NCBI GenBank assembly: GCA_030747075.1
Contig: JASLLL010000003.1
Span: 99,554-163,553 of the forward strand
Origin: Gemmatimonadota bacterium
GTDB taxonomy: Bacteria; ARS69
Direction of reading: 5' to 3'
DNA length: 64,000 bases
Below are positions 15,261-22,780 of the stretch, in pieces (position 1 is the stretch's first letter; every line of letters begins with the position of its first letter). A program made the translations under genes and the position numbers. The notes under the pieces are model-generated. The model was not told the DNA's origin and made no database searches. It saw nothing but the letters and a program-made list of their open reading frames with translations.

Positions 15261-17245
15261 GGTTCACCTCCACTCGGGCGAGGATGGTCCTCCGCCGGGA
15301 TGAGAGGCAGCAGCGCCGTGGCTCGGCTCGCGCCCTCGGGAGAAGTTTCCATCCGCAGCGTGCCCCCATGTCTTCGCAGAATGTGCTGGCAGACAGGGAG
15401 CCCGAGTCCGGTGCCCCCCGACTTCGTTGAGAAGAACGGATCGAAGACTCTCTCTCGAATCGTCAGCGGGACTCCGGGGCCGTCATCTTCGACCACCACA
15501 CGGACTGCCGGAAGATCTTCGGTGGAATCATCGAAGATCAGCAGGCGAACCTCCCCCCCCTCCGGCGAAGCCTCTACTCCGTTCAGCGTCAGGTTCAGCA
15601 CAACTTGCAGGATCTGGTCGCGATCCGCAAGAGGACAGGGCACCTCCGGGGACGCCTTCACGGAGACCGTCACTCCCCGCTTCGCGGCACGGCCTCCCAC
15701 CAGATGGGCGGCCCGGTGGAGAATCGAGGAGAGGTCCACCGGTTCAAGATCGGGTTCCGGGGGCTCAGCGAACATCAGAAGACTCCCCACAATGCGATCC
15801 AGCCGGTCCGTCTCCTCCACGATGATGCTGGCCAGTTCCGCATCCTTCCCGGAGTGCGCCAGACGGGAGAGGAGCACCTCCGCCGAAGTGCGTATTCCCG
15901 CAAGCGGGTTTCGGATTTCATGGGCCACGGCGGCCGAAAGGCGCCCCAGAGCGGCCAGGCGATCGGCGCGCCGAACCTCCTCCTCGGCTTCCACTCGACA
16001 GGAGAGGTCGGTGACCAGCGCGAGAACACCCCGTTTGCCGTCGTCTTCGGGCAGGGCGGAAGTGCGAACGGAGACCGGGACCGGTCGATGACCCGCCCGC
16101 GTGAGGTAGGTCTCCACCTCCGCGGAAGGTCCCGGGTCCGCTTCTGCGCGGGGTGGGCGGAGAAGCGGGATGAAGTGCAGGTTGTCGACAAAGACCTCTT
16201 CCAGCGAGCGCCCCACCGGATCGTCGGAAGGGACCCCGAGAATCCGGCAAAGCGTGGGGTTGGCCAGGACTACCCGGTCCCTGGCGTCGATCTTCAGCAG
16301 GCCGCCTCGCAGCGTGGACAGGATTCGATTGTTCTGCTGCTGCGAGGAACGGAGAGCCTCTCGGGAGGCTTGCGAACGGACTCCATCGGAGACGAGCGCG
16401 AGGAGTTTCCGGGTGAACGGCGCTTCTCCTTCAAGAAGAGGGTCCCGGCCGCTGTCGAACAGAAGGAGAAGACCCGTGACTATCGGATCCTCTCGCAGCA
16501 ACTTCCAACAGGTCGGGCCGTCGGGCGAAGGGGGAGGCTGATGCGCTGAGGAAGCATCCAGAGAGACGGGGGCCAGATCCGCGGCCAGCGCCTCCGGGAT
16601 CTGCCAGGCACCCGACACCTCGTAGGAGTCCCCCCCCCACCGACACACGGCCGCCGCCCGGGCACCGAGCGCACGCCCGACGACCTCGGCGAGCAGTGGC
16701 CAGAATGTGGCAATCGGTCCCGGGGCAGCCAGGAAGCGCGCGACATCCTGAAGGCGGGTCGCCTCGGTCAGTTCCCGGGAGAGTGCCCGGTTCTCCGAGC
16801 GGAGATCTTCCGACTGCTCCACGACAATCCGGGCGAAGCGGCGTCGTTCTGCAATGACGCGATCATTGGACTGCTCAAGTTCTCGAACGAACTCGTCCGC
16901 CTGGGCGAGATGGCGTCGGCGCTCGAGAATGTCCGTCATGACGGCAAGAACCTCGGTCCCGTCACTTCCCCAGAGAATGGCGCCGCGCGTCGAGGGACCC
17001 GACGCGGCAAACACCACGATCGATTCGCCAGCGTGGGCTTGTGAGGGACGAAAGGCCATCCACTGGTCGAGGCCGGGCGATTCCTCGTCAATCAGAAGGA
17101 CGCCCGCGTAAGGCATGGGGACTTGCTTCAGTGTGCGGTAGACATGGAGCTGTGCGCGATCTGCGAGAAGGGGAGTCCAGTTGGCGGCGGATCTGCGGAG
17201 GTCGGCATGGGGGGTGACGACAGCAACCTGATCACGATCGGTCAT
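15245..17245 (-). CDS. Cytoplasmic PAS/GAF histidine kinase (NtrB/FleS-like)
   Basis: About 666 residues, no transmembrane helix. Residues 5-110 look like a degenerate receiver fold without the acidic pocket. A coiled coil at 110-165 is followed by a GAF-like region (170-295) and a PAS domain (305-420). HisKA has His442 in AVAHEIRNPLAG. The HATPase has NLTLNGVEAS, DDGPGVP and GGTGLGLPV. Such kinases phosphorylate NtrC-type regulators, and the gene overlaps the regulator at 13869. Its start overlaps the PilZ stop by 4 bases. The position inside a chemosensory operon suggests that it reads motility or envelope state from the cytoplasm. Confidence 0.88.
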   Translation of the reverse strand: MTDRDQVAVVTPHADLRRSAANWTPLLADRAQLHVYRTLKQVPMPYAGVLLIDEESPGLDQWMAFRPSQAHAGESIVVFAASGPSTRGAILWGSDGTEVLAVMTDILERRRHLAQADEFVRELEQSNDRVIAERRRFARIVVEQSEDLRSENRALSRELTEATRLQDVARFLAAPGPIATFWPLLAEVVGRALGARAAAVCRWGGDSYEVSGAWQIPEALAADLAPVSLDASSAHQPPPSPDGPTCWKLLREDPIVTGLLLLFDSGRDPLLEGEAPFTRKLLALVSDGVRSQASREALRSSQQQNNRILSTLRGGLLKIDARDRVVLANPTLCRILGVPSDDPVGRSLEEVFVDNLHFIPLLRPPRAEADPGPSAEVETYLTRAGHRPVPVSVRTSALPEDDGKRGVLALVTDLSCRVEAEEEVRRADRLAALGRLSAAVAHEIRNPLAGIRTSAEVLLSRLAHSGKDAELASIIVEETDRLDRIVGSLLMFAEPPEPDLEPVDLSSILHRAAHLVGGRAAKRGVTVSVKASPEVPCPLADRDQILQVVLNLTLNGVEASPEGGEVRLLIFDDSTEDLPAVRVVVEDDGPGVPLTIRERVFDPFFSTKSGGTGLGLPVCQHILRRHGGTLRMETSPEGASRATALLPLIPAEDHPRPSGGEPWPTS

Positions 17246-17952
17246 TCTCCCTCCGCTTCCCCCTCGGGCTCATCTTGTCGGAGCACTCGCTGGAGAAGAT
17301 ACACGGTGTGCGCAATCCGGTCGTGCGTAGTCTGGTCGAGTCTGGTGAACTCCGTCGCGAGGAACCAGCCTCCATGAGGCCCCCTGGCGGAGCGGCCGGA
17401 GTCCCGGAGAACCTCGGTGCGCAGCGTCAGTGGGGGGCGATCGTCGGGGAGGGCCAGCGTCAAGTCCAGCAGCGCGCCCTCCGGGTAGAGTTCTGGAGAC
17501 TCCAGCAGCACGCCGCCAAGGCTCAGATTGACGGTCGTCGCTTCGCAGGGAGGCCCGGGGACGGGGCTTGACGGGAGCGGTGCATGAGGTTCCACATGGA
17601 CCGCAATGCCCGCCGCCATGCGATGGTACTCGCGACGCTGAACCGCCTGCACCCGCCCCTTTGGGGGGGAGACGAGAATCATCGGAATCGGCCCCGGGTA
17701 CCGCTCTTCAATCCGTGCGGGATAGTCGTAGTGTTCACCCTCATGCGTGAAGTGAACACGAAGCGGATGTCCGACCGGAATCGGAAGAACACTGGCCCGG
17801 AATGACGGGGCGTAGGCTCGAAAACCCCCTTCCACGCATTTCAGTACTTTGGTGACATAGTGCCCTTCGAAGGGACCGGTCTCGATGAGGAGCGCAATCC
17901 GCTGCAGCGCCTTTGGCACAGGCCCGCTGTCGTCAGGTTGCGCATGGGTCAT
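17242..17952 (-). CDS. YcgR-like PilZ protein (c-di-GMP effector)
   Basis: About 236 residues. The N-terminal half is a YcgR-type beta domain (GHPLRVHFTHEGEHYDYPARIEE). The C-terminal half is PilZ, with a c-di-GMP-binding RxxxR arm (RREYHR near 127) and the NLSLGG motif that follows the [D/N]xSxxG rule. In flagellated bacteria YcgR binds c-di-GMP and acts as a brake on the motor. Here it is coupled on both sides by 4-base overlaps to the mcp and kinase genes, which ties second-messenger sensing to this chemosensory unit. Confidence 0.85.
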   Translation of the reverse strand: MTHAQPDDSGPVPKALQRIALLIETGPFEGHYVTKVLKCVEGGFRAYAPSFRASVLPIPVGHPLRVHFTHEGEHYDYPARIEERYPGPIPMILVSPPKGRVQAVQRREYHRMAAGIAVHVEPHAPLPSSPVPGPPCEATTVNLSLGGVLLESPELYPEGALLDLTLALPDDRPPLTLRTEVLRDSGRSARGPHGGWFLATEFTRLDQTTHDRIAHTVYLLQRVLRQDEPEGEAEGE

Positions 17953-18698
17953 GCTGTCGCTCCTCCCCCGCGGCCCGGTGCGCGATCCAGCTCCGCAATC
18001 AGTTCCCGTCGTTCCTGATTCTCCGCCTTGCGGCCGGCGCGAAGCGCGCGAAGACTGTCGTCCAGTTCGCGGACACTGCCACGGAGCGTCTCGAGAGCCT
18101 CTCCGGAGCGGATGATGTCCCGTGCGGCATGGGCTACCTCATCGCGCAGGTTCTCGGCCAGAATCTCCGTCTCCCGGGACGAACTGGCGGCACGCTCAGA
18201 CAGATTGCGCATTTCCTCCGCGACGACGCCAAACCCCCGGCCCTCGTCCCCGGCCTGCGCGGCGATGATGGAAGCATTGATCGCAAGGAGATGGGTCTGG
18301 TCGGTGATGTCGTGGATCACCTTGAGGATCTCGCTGATTTCTGTGGACCGACTCCGCAGAGTTCGCGTGGCTTCCACGGTGGCGTGCAGGCGGTCCGCCA
18401 GTTCGTGTGTCTGCTCATCCACGCTGGAAGCGCCAGCGGTCGTTTCGGGCACTTCCGGCGGGTCCTCCGAGAGTGTTCGCGAGAGCCGTTGCCCAACGAC
18501 CTCCCAGCGCTGGAGAGCTCGGAGCTTTCCGATTCCCGCAACTGCGGCCACGCACCCCCCCCCGAGAAGCCCGGTCAGGTACAGCTTCCACGCGGAGGGT
18601 GAGTCGTGAAGCCATGCGGCGGTGGAGACCATCGCCACAAGAAGAAGCGCCGCCGCGACGAAGCGGACTCGGTACAAGAACACGGAAAGGCGCTTCAC
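17949..18698 (-). CDS. Short methyl-accepting-type transducer without ligand-binding domain
   Basis: About 249 residues. Two hydrophobic helices near residues 11-30 and 37-55 are joined by a very short loop, so there is no periplasmic sensor. The rest is an MCP signalling helix pair with a recognisable hairpin tip (EILKVIHDITDQTHLLAINASIIAAQAG, then GRGFGVVAEEMRNLSERA). It should pair with CheW and CheA to form the signalling array. It may sense membrane state or a partner protein (inference). GTG 18698 is used: AAGGAG lies 8 bases upstream and GTGA overlaps the cheW stop. No CheR/CheB genes are nearby, so adaptation is unclear. Confidence 0.82.
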   Translation of the reverse strand: MKRLSVFLYRVRFVAAALLLVAMVSTAAWLHDSPSAWKLYLTGLLGGGCVAAVAGIGKLRALQRWEVVGQRLSRTLSEDPPEVPETTAGASSVDEQTHELADRLHATVEATRTLRSRSTEISEILKVIHDITDQTHLLAINASIIAAQAGDEGRGFGVVAEEMRNLSERAASSSRETEILAENLRDEVAHAARDIIRSGEALETLRGSVRELDDSLRALRAGRKAENQERRELIAELDRAPGRGGGATA

Positions 18699-19084
18699 CA
18701 GTTGTCTCCTTCCGGGTGGATAACCGGGTCATCAGTCAGCAACTGAGAGAGCCTGGCGACATCCAGTGGAGCAAGCGCCAGACTCCGGATCTGTCGTTCA
18801 CTCACCATCTCGCCGACTCGATCCACAGGAATCGCAAACGGAGCTTCGCGCTGCAGCACGACGGCCCTGTTCGTACATTCGGATGGAAATCCCTCCTGCT
18901 TGAGAACGGCCGAAGGGTCGATCACTGGCACGGTCCGCCCACGCCACGCGGCGACGCCCATCAACGCCTGGGGGGTATGCGGCAAATGGGAGATACACGG
19001 CCGGTTCAGGACTTCGACGACATCGGCGACGGACAGCGCGATCTGCTGCCCCCCTTGTTCGATCAAGAGGTAGCGTTCGGCCAT
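18695..19084 (-). CDS. cheW: CheW-like coupling protein
   Basis: About 129 residues, one CheW domain: RYLLIEQGGQQIALSVADVVEVLN, then PQALMGVAAWRGRTVPVIDPSAVL, then FAIPVDRVGEMV. CheW links chemoreceptors to CheA. ATG 19084 is preceded by GGGGAGGGG. It overlaps the end of cheA by 22 bases and the mcp start by 4. The domain is short and lacks extensions. Confidence 0.85.
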   Translation of the reverse strand: MAERYLLIEQGGQQIALSVADVVEVLNRPCISHLPHTPQALMGVAAWRGRTVPVIDPSAVLKQEGFPSECTNRAVVLQREAPFAIPVDRVGEMVSERQIRSLALAPLDVARLSQLLTDDPVIHPEGDNW

Positions 19085-20760
19085 GGGTTCCCCTCCCCGG
19101 AGGCCACGCGGCCCGGTTCCAGAAGCAACCACTCAGCCGGTTCCAGGACAGGGGCCAGCGTGCCGTCGTCCAGCTCGACGGTTCCCCGGCATCCCGGCAC
19201 ATTTCGAAGTGGCGCACGAAACGGACGAACGAGAAACTCCTGCTGATGAAGAACGGCGTCCACGAGGAAGACCAGGCCACGCCGCCCGATCTGAACGAAT
19301 ACGGCGCTTCCCCGGTCCGAGCCTCGACACACGGGGAGGCCCCCGAACCGCGCACCCAGATCGACGACGGGCACCCAGTTCTCTTCAACGCGCGCCTCTT
19401 CCCCGCTCCCCCATACGCGAAGGGTCATATCCGACAGGCGGTGCAGTTGTCGGACGGCCGGGAGAGGCACGACGACAGGGGCGCCCCCCGCTTCGGCAAG
19501 AAGCCCTGGTGCGATGGCCCAACGCACCGGCACGCGAAACGAGAAGCGGGTCCCCCACGCACCCGTCAAGACCTGCACCACACCACCGGCCCGAGCCACG
19601 CCCGCCCGGACCGCATCCAATCCCACCCCTCGCCCGGAGAGAAGGCCGGCGTGCTGAGCCGTGGTGAATCCCGGCTGGAAGATGGCTTCGAGAAGAGCCT
19701 CTTCTGTTGGCGAGGAGTCTTGCGTGAAGCCTCCACGAGCAGCCGCCCGCTGTCGCACGAGGTCGAGGTCGACGCCCCGCCCGTCATCGGCCACCTCGAT
19801 CGTGACTTCCGACGGCCCGGAGGATGCGCGCACCGTGACCCTCCCCTCGGGGGGCTTCCCGTTGCGGATGCGTTCGTCGGGCGACTCGATTCCGTGCGTG
19901 AGGGCATTTCTCACCAGGTGGCTGAGCGGGTCCTCGAGGAGCGCTGACAGCGCGCGATCCAGCGGGGTGTTGGCCCCCTCCACGACCAGGCGCGCTGCCG
20001 GGAGGCCTTCTCGCCCTCCTCGCTCCATCACACGCTCCAGATGCTGTGTGGCGAGCGACCACGGAACGGTTCGCAGGCGCAGCAGGCGCCGTCCGAGTCG
20101 CCTCAACTCGCGGTCGAGGTGGAAGGACGCGGGGAGCGTCGCACCTGTCCGGGGTCTGTCGCCGGGACTCCCGGACCTCTCTGTGGAAAGACGCCTCCGG
20201 GCGTCCACAAGCGCGGTGAAGCTCTCAAGGAGATCATCCATCCGGGCAACGGGGACGCGCACGCTGGCGCTTCCGTCTGTCCCGTCGGTGCGGGTTGTCT
20301 CCGGGCCGGGCGGATCCTCGGGTGGCGAGGCTTCCTGGGTGGCGCCGGGAGCGTCCTGCCCGGGGGGAAGCATGGCCTCGACTTCCTCCACCACCTTGAG
20401 AAAGTCCGCCGGGTCGGATGCCTCCTCGGGCGACGAGCGCGCGGCTCCCAGAAGATCGTGCAGCATGTCATGCGACCGGGTCAGAAGCTCGCGGACGCGC
20501 TCGTCCAGATCCAGACGGCCATCTCGGAGGCCTTCCAGCAGGTCTTCCATGGCGTGAGAGACGCGCGACATATCGTTCAGGCCGAACATCCCGCACACGC
20601 CTTTGAGCGAGTGCGCCGTGCGGAACGCCCGGTCCAGAGACTCACGCCCCCGGCGCGTCGCGAGGCCGGATGGCAACGCCTTCAGATCGTCCTGAAGCAA
20701 CTGGAGGGTGGCTCCCGTGTCGGTCAGAAACTCGTTCTTCAGGTGTTCCATATGGCCCAT
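19063..20760 (-). CDS. cheA: CheA-type chemotaxis histidine kinase lacking P2
   Basis: About 565 residues. The N-terminal Hpt domain carries phospho-acceptor His50 in TAHSLKGVCGMFG. A Pro/Asp-rich linker follows where the P2 CheY-binding domain would normally sit. Next come a dimerisation region (RMDDLLESFTALVDARRRL), a HATPase (HLVRNALTHGIE, DDGRGVDLD, GRGVGLDAV) and a C-terminal CheW-like regulatory domain. It transfers phosphate to receiver domains. ATG 20760 is chosen for the GGAGGGAGGGG just upstream; a longer in-frame start to 20832 has none. It is the first gene of the six-gene overlapping operon. No CheY gene is near, so the likely receivers are in the local regulators. Confidence 0.92.
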   Translation of the reverse strand: MGHMEHLKNEFLTDTGATLQLLQDDLKALPSGLATRRGRESLDRAFRTAHSLKGVCGMFGLNDMSRVSHAMEDLLEGLRDGRLDLDERVRELLTRSHDMLHDLLGAARSSPEEASDPADFLKVVEEVEAMLPPGQDAPGATQEASPPEDPPGPETTRTDGTDGSASVRVPVARMDDLLESFTALVDARRRLSTERSGSPGDRPRTGATLPASFHLDRELRRLGRRLLRLRTVPWSLATQHLERVMERGGREGLPAARLVVEGANTPLDRALSALLEDPLSHLVRNALTHGIESPDERIRNGKPPEGRVTVRASSGPSEVTIEVADDGRGVDLDLVRQRAAARGGFTQDSSPTEEALLEAIFQPGFTTAQHAGLLSGRGVGLDAVRAGVARAGGVVQVLTGAWGTRFSFRVPVRWAIAPGLLAEAGGAPVVVPLPAVRQLHRLSDMTLRVWGSGEEARVEENWVPVVDLGARFGGLPVCRGSDRGSAVFVQIGRRGLVFLVDAVLHQQEFLVRPFRAPLRNVPGCRGTVELDDGTLAPVLEPAEWLLLEPGRVASGEGNPWPNATS

Positions 20761-20858
20761 GACCGACCCCTCCCTCCTCGGTTGGATCGGCAGATTGGGC
20801 CTTCGAGGTAACCAGTATTGCTGCCGGAACACGGCATGTCATGCGGCGGGAGGCGTGC

Positions 20859-20867
20859 GGGGGGGGG
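20859..20867. repeat. Nine-base G run in the cheA leader
   Basis: An uninterrupted run of nine G (nine C in the mRNA sense), about 100 bases before the cheA start codon. Runs of this length can slip during replication. Confidence 0.6.
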
Positions 20868-20942
20868 ACGGCAAACGCGTCCGAACCCGGCGGACTCAAC
20901 GGCCGCGGGAGTACGATGGAGAATGGGCCCGCGCCGGTCCGA

Positions 20943-21323
20943 TCAGGAGGCGGGCGGCGGCGTGTGGCTCAGGACATACCGATTGATGAGATCCCGGGAG
21001 GAGTCGCTCAGTTCCAGGAACGCGCAGGCCACTTCGTAGCGCTCCACATCCCCGGAAGGAGCGTCGGGAAGGGTTCGAACCACAATGGCCTCGACTTCGA
21101 TGAGTGACGCTTCTTCCGATTCCGTCGGGCCGGGGATCATGAGTGCAATGGAGAGCTTGGTCAGCGGTTCGATGAAATGCGGGATCTCCACATAGACACC
21201 CCCGGTGGAGATGTTGATCGTGGAGATGGAGACCGTGTCGCCGGAAATGGCTCCACCCTCGACCCGTACATCCAACCGGGCGGGGACTCTCTTTGCTGTT
21301 CTGCGTTCCGCGGGCGAACTCAT
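20943..21323 (-). CDS. Single-domain PilZ protein
   Basis: About 126 residues, essentially one PilZ domain. An N-terminal RRTAKR arm fits the RxxxR c-di-GMP motif and NISTGGVYVEI fits [D/N]xSxxG. ATG 21323 is chosen because AAGAGGGG precedes it; a longer frame to 21446 has no start signal. It probably passes c-di-GMP state to an unknown partner. It lies upstream of cheA but is separated from it by 182 bases, so it may be co-transcribed with the mini basic protein and HU instead. Confidence 0.8.
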   Translation of the reverse strand: MSSPAERRTAKRVPARLDVRVEGGAISGDTVSISTINISTGGVYVEIPHFIEPLTKLSIALMIPGPTESEEASLIEVEAIVVRTLPDAPSGDVERYEVACAFLELSDSSRDLINRYVLSHTPPPAS

Positions 21324-21345
21324 GAACCCCTCTTGGCTGAAGGAC

Positions 21346-21435
21346 CTACTTCTTCTTGTGTCGATCCTTGCGCAATCGCTTCTTCCTCTTGTGAGTGGCG
21401 ATCTTCGTGCGCTTTCGCTTCTTTCCGCTGGGCAT
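21346..21435 (-). CDS. 29-residue AURKAIP1/COX24-like basic protein
   Basis: A tiny gene: ATG 21435 (GAGGAG and AGAGGA upstream) to TAG at 21346. The protein is almost all Lys/Arg/His (MPSGKKRKRTKIATHKRKK, then RLRKDRHKKK). This is nearly identical in style to the short proteins annotated in Bacteroidetes relatives as 'AURKAIP1/COX24 domain-containing', named after a eukaryotic family whose human member is the mitoribosomal protein mS38. A ribosomal role here is inference. It lies between HU and PilZ on the same strand and is easily missed because of its length. Confidence 0.75.
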   Translation of the reverse strand: MPSGKKRKRTKIATHKRKKRLRKDRHKKK

Positions 21436-21470
21436 TCCTCTGTCACTCCTCAAACAGTTCTGTGGTTGCG

Positions 21471-21833
21471 CTACTCCGACGGATGTCCCGGTGCAGGGAC
21501 TCCCTCCGGGATTTCGGCCCTCGCGCTCGACACGCTGTCGGCTTCCAGGACCGGATCCGCCTCTTCGATCATCCGCCGAAGTTCCTTGGATACCTTGAAG
21601 TAGGGAACGAGTTTGGGCGGAACCTCCACGGTGGTACCGGTTCGGGGATTCCGGGCGATCCGGGCCCCACGGGACTTGACCTTGAAACTGCCAAATCCGC
21701 GGATTTCGATGTGGCTCCCTCCGGAAAGTGCCGCTCCGACCGCATCCAGAAAGCGATCCACCACTACGGCCACATCTCTCTTCGTAAGGCCGGTAGCAGC
21801 CGTGACACGGTCGACAAGATCCGCCTTCGTCAT
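21471..21833 (-). CDS. HU/IHF-family DNA-binding protein
   Basis: About 120 residues. The first 90 form a normal HU fold (MTKADLVDRVTAATGLTK, then IRGFGSFKVKSRGARIARNP with RNPRTG on the DNA-binding arm). A Pro/Glu-rich tail of about 30 residues follows that classical HU lacks. HU and IHF bend and compact DNA in the nucleoid. AGGAGG precedes ATG 21833, and a sigma-70 promoter is seen at 21915-21944. Whether it is HU-like or IHF-like cannot be told. Confidence 0.9.
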   Translation of the reverse strand: MTKADLVDRVTAATGLTKRDVAVVVDRFLDAVGAALSGGSHIEIRGFGSFKVKSRGARIARNPRTGTTVEVPPKLVPYFKVSKELRRMIEEADPVLEADSVSSARAEIPEGVPAPGHPSE

Positions 21834-21914
21834 CCGGGGAACCTCCTGCCTGCTCGCATCCCTCCGGCGACCCCGGCCAGGATGCGGGAAGACGATAATC
21901 TGAAAACGGGGCGT

Positions 21915-21944
21915 ACCCTACCAGAGTGCCGGAACAGGTGTCAA
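21915..21944 (-). promoter_or_regulatory. Sigma-70 promoter of the HU gene
   Basis: The minus strand has TTGACA (21939-21944) and TAGGGT (21915-21920) with an 18-base spacer. It lies between dapF and HU, about 80 bases before the HU start, so the HU gene can be expressed independently of the secA-dapF operon. Confidence 0.6.
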
Positions 21945-21955
21945 AGGATTCTGTT

Positions 21956-22780
21956 TCAACCCTTTAGGTTGCGTGGGGGAAAACCAAAACTGCCCTCATG
22001 GACCGCGACAGCCGGCCCGGTGAGGACGAGTTCTCCACCTGGCGCGGCCGGAAGCTGCACAATCAGCGCTTCTCCCCCGCTTACGATCAGCGTGACTTCC
22101 TCTCCGACCCATCCACGCCGCCGCGCGAGCATGGCCACGACGCACGACCCGCTCCCGCAGGTGGTCTCGGCCTCGACTCCCCGCTCGTAGGTGCGGATCT
22201 CCAGCGTGTCACGGGCGATCTTCCGGGCGAAGCTGATGTTGGTGCCCTCAGGCGCAAATGCGGGCGCGCCCCGGAGCTGGGGTCCCCAGAGCAAGAGAGG
22301 CACCTCGACGACCGGCCGGTCCATCCAGAGCACGGCATGGGGAACGCCAATGTCTCCCCAGTCCACGCGGCAGGCGTGCCCGTCCAGCTGGACGGGGATG
22401 TCCGTTCGAAGTTCCCGGATCCCCGGCACGGTGACCGCCGCCACTCCCGCTTCCACCGTGCGCGCCGTGTGCAACCCCGACCCCGTACGGAACCGAAACG
22501 GCCCCGGTCCCAGTCCCACGGATTCCGCGAAATACGGGATGCAGCGGGCTCCGTTTCCACAGAGGCGGTACTCGGTTCCGTCCGGGTTGAAGAAGCGGAC
22601 GCGGAAGTCGACCTCCGGATCCTGCTCGAGCAGAATCAGTCCGTCCGCTCCGATCCCGTCATGGCGCGCGCACGCGGACCGGGCAGCCTCGGACTCGCGG
22701 CCCGCCAGTGCCTGATTGCGGTGATCCACCAGAATCATGTCGTTCCCCGCGGCGACCATCTTGGTGAAGCGGATAGTCAT
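21956..22780 (-). CDS. dapF: Diaminopimelate epimerase
   Basis: About 274 residues. It converts LL-diaminopimelate to meso-diaminopimelate for lysine and peptidoglycan synthesis. The two active-site cysteines are clear: the first in LCGNGARC and the second in ETTCGSGSC. The start region MTIRFTKMVAAGNDMILVD is typical. Its ATG overlaps the stop of the upstream lipoprotein by 4 bases. It is the last gene of the secA-to-dapF chain, so expression depends on readthrough from the secA promoter. Confidence 0.95.
   Translation of the reverse strand: MTIRFTKMVAAGNDMILVDHRNQALAGRESEAARSACARHDGIGADGLILLEQDPEVDFRVRFFNPDGTEYRLCGNGARCIPYFAESVGLGPGPFRFRTGSGLHTARTVEAGVAAVTVPGIRELRTDIPVQLDGHACRVDWGDIGVPHAVLWMDRPVVEVPLLLWGPQLRGAPAFAPEGTNISFARKIARDTLEIRTYERGVEAETTCGSGSCVVAMLARRRGWVGEEVTLIVSGGEALIVQLPAAPGGELVLTGPAVAVHEGSFGFPPRNLKG

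Noticed and set aside
20833-20942. Sigma-28 or sigma-54 promoter for cheA
   Set aside because: Searched both patterns on the minus strand; no match with correct spacing.
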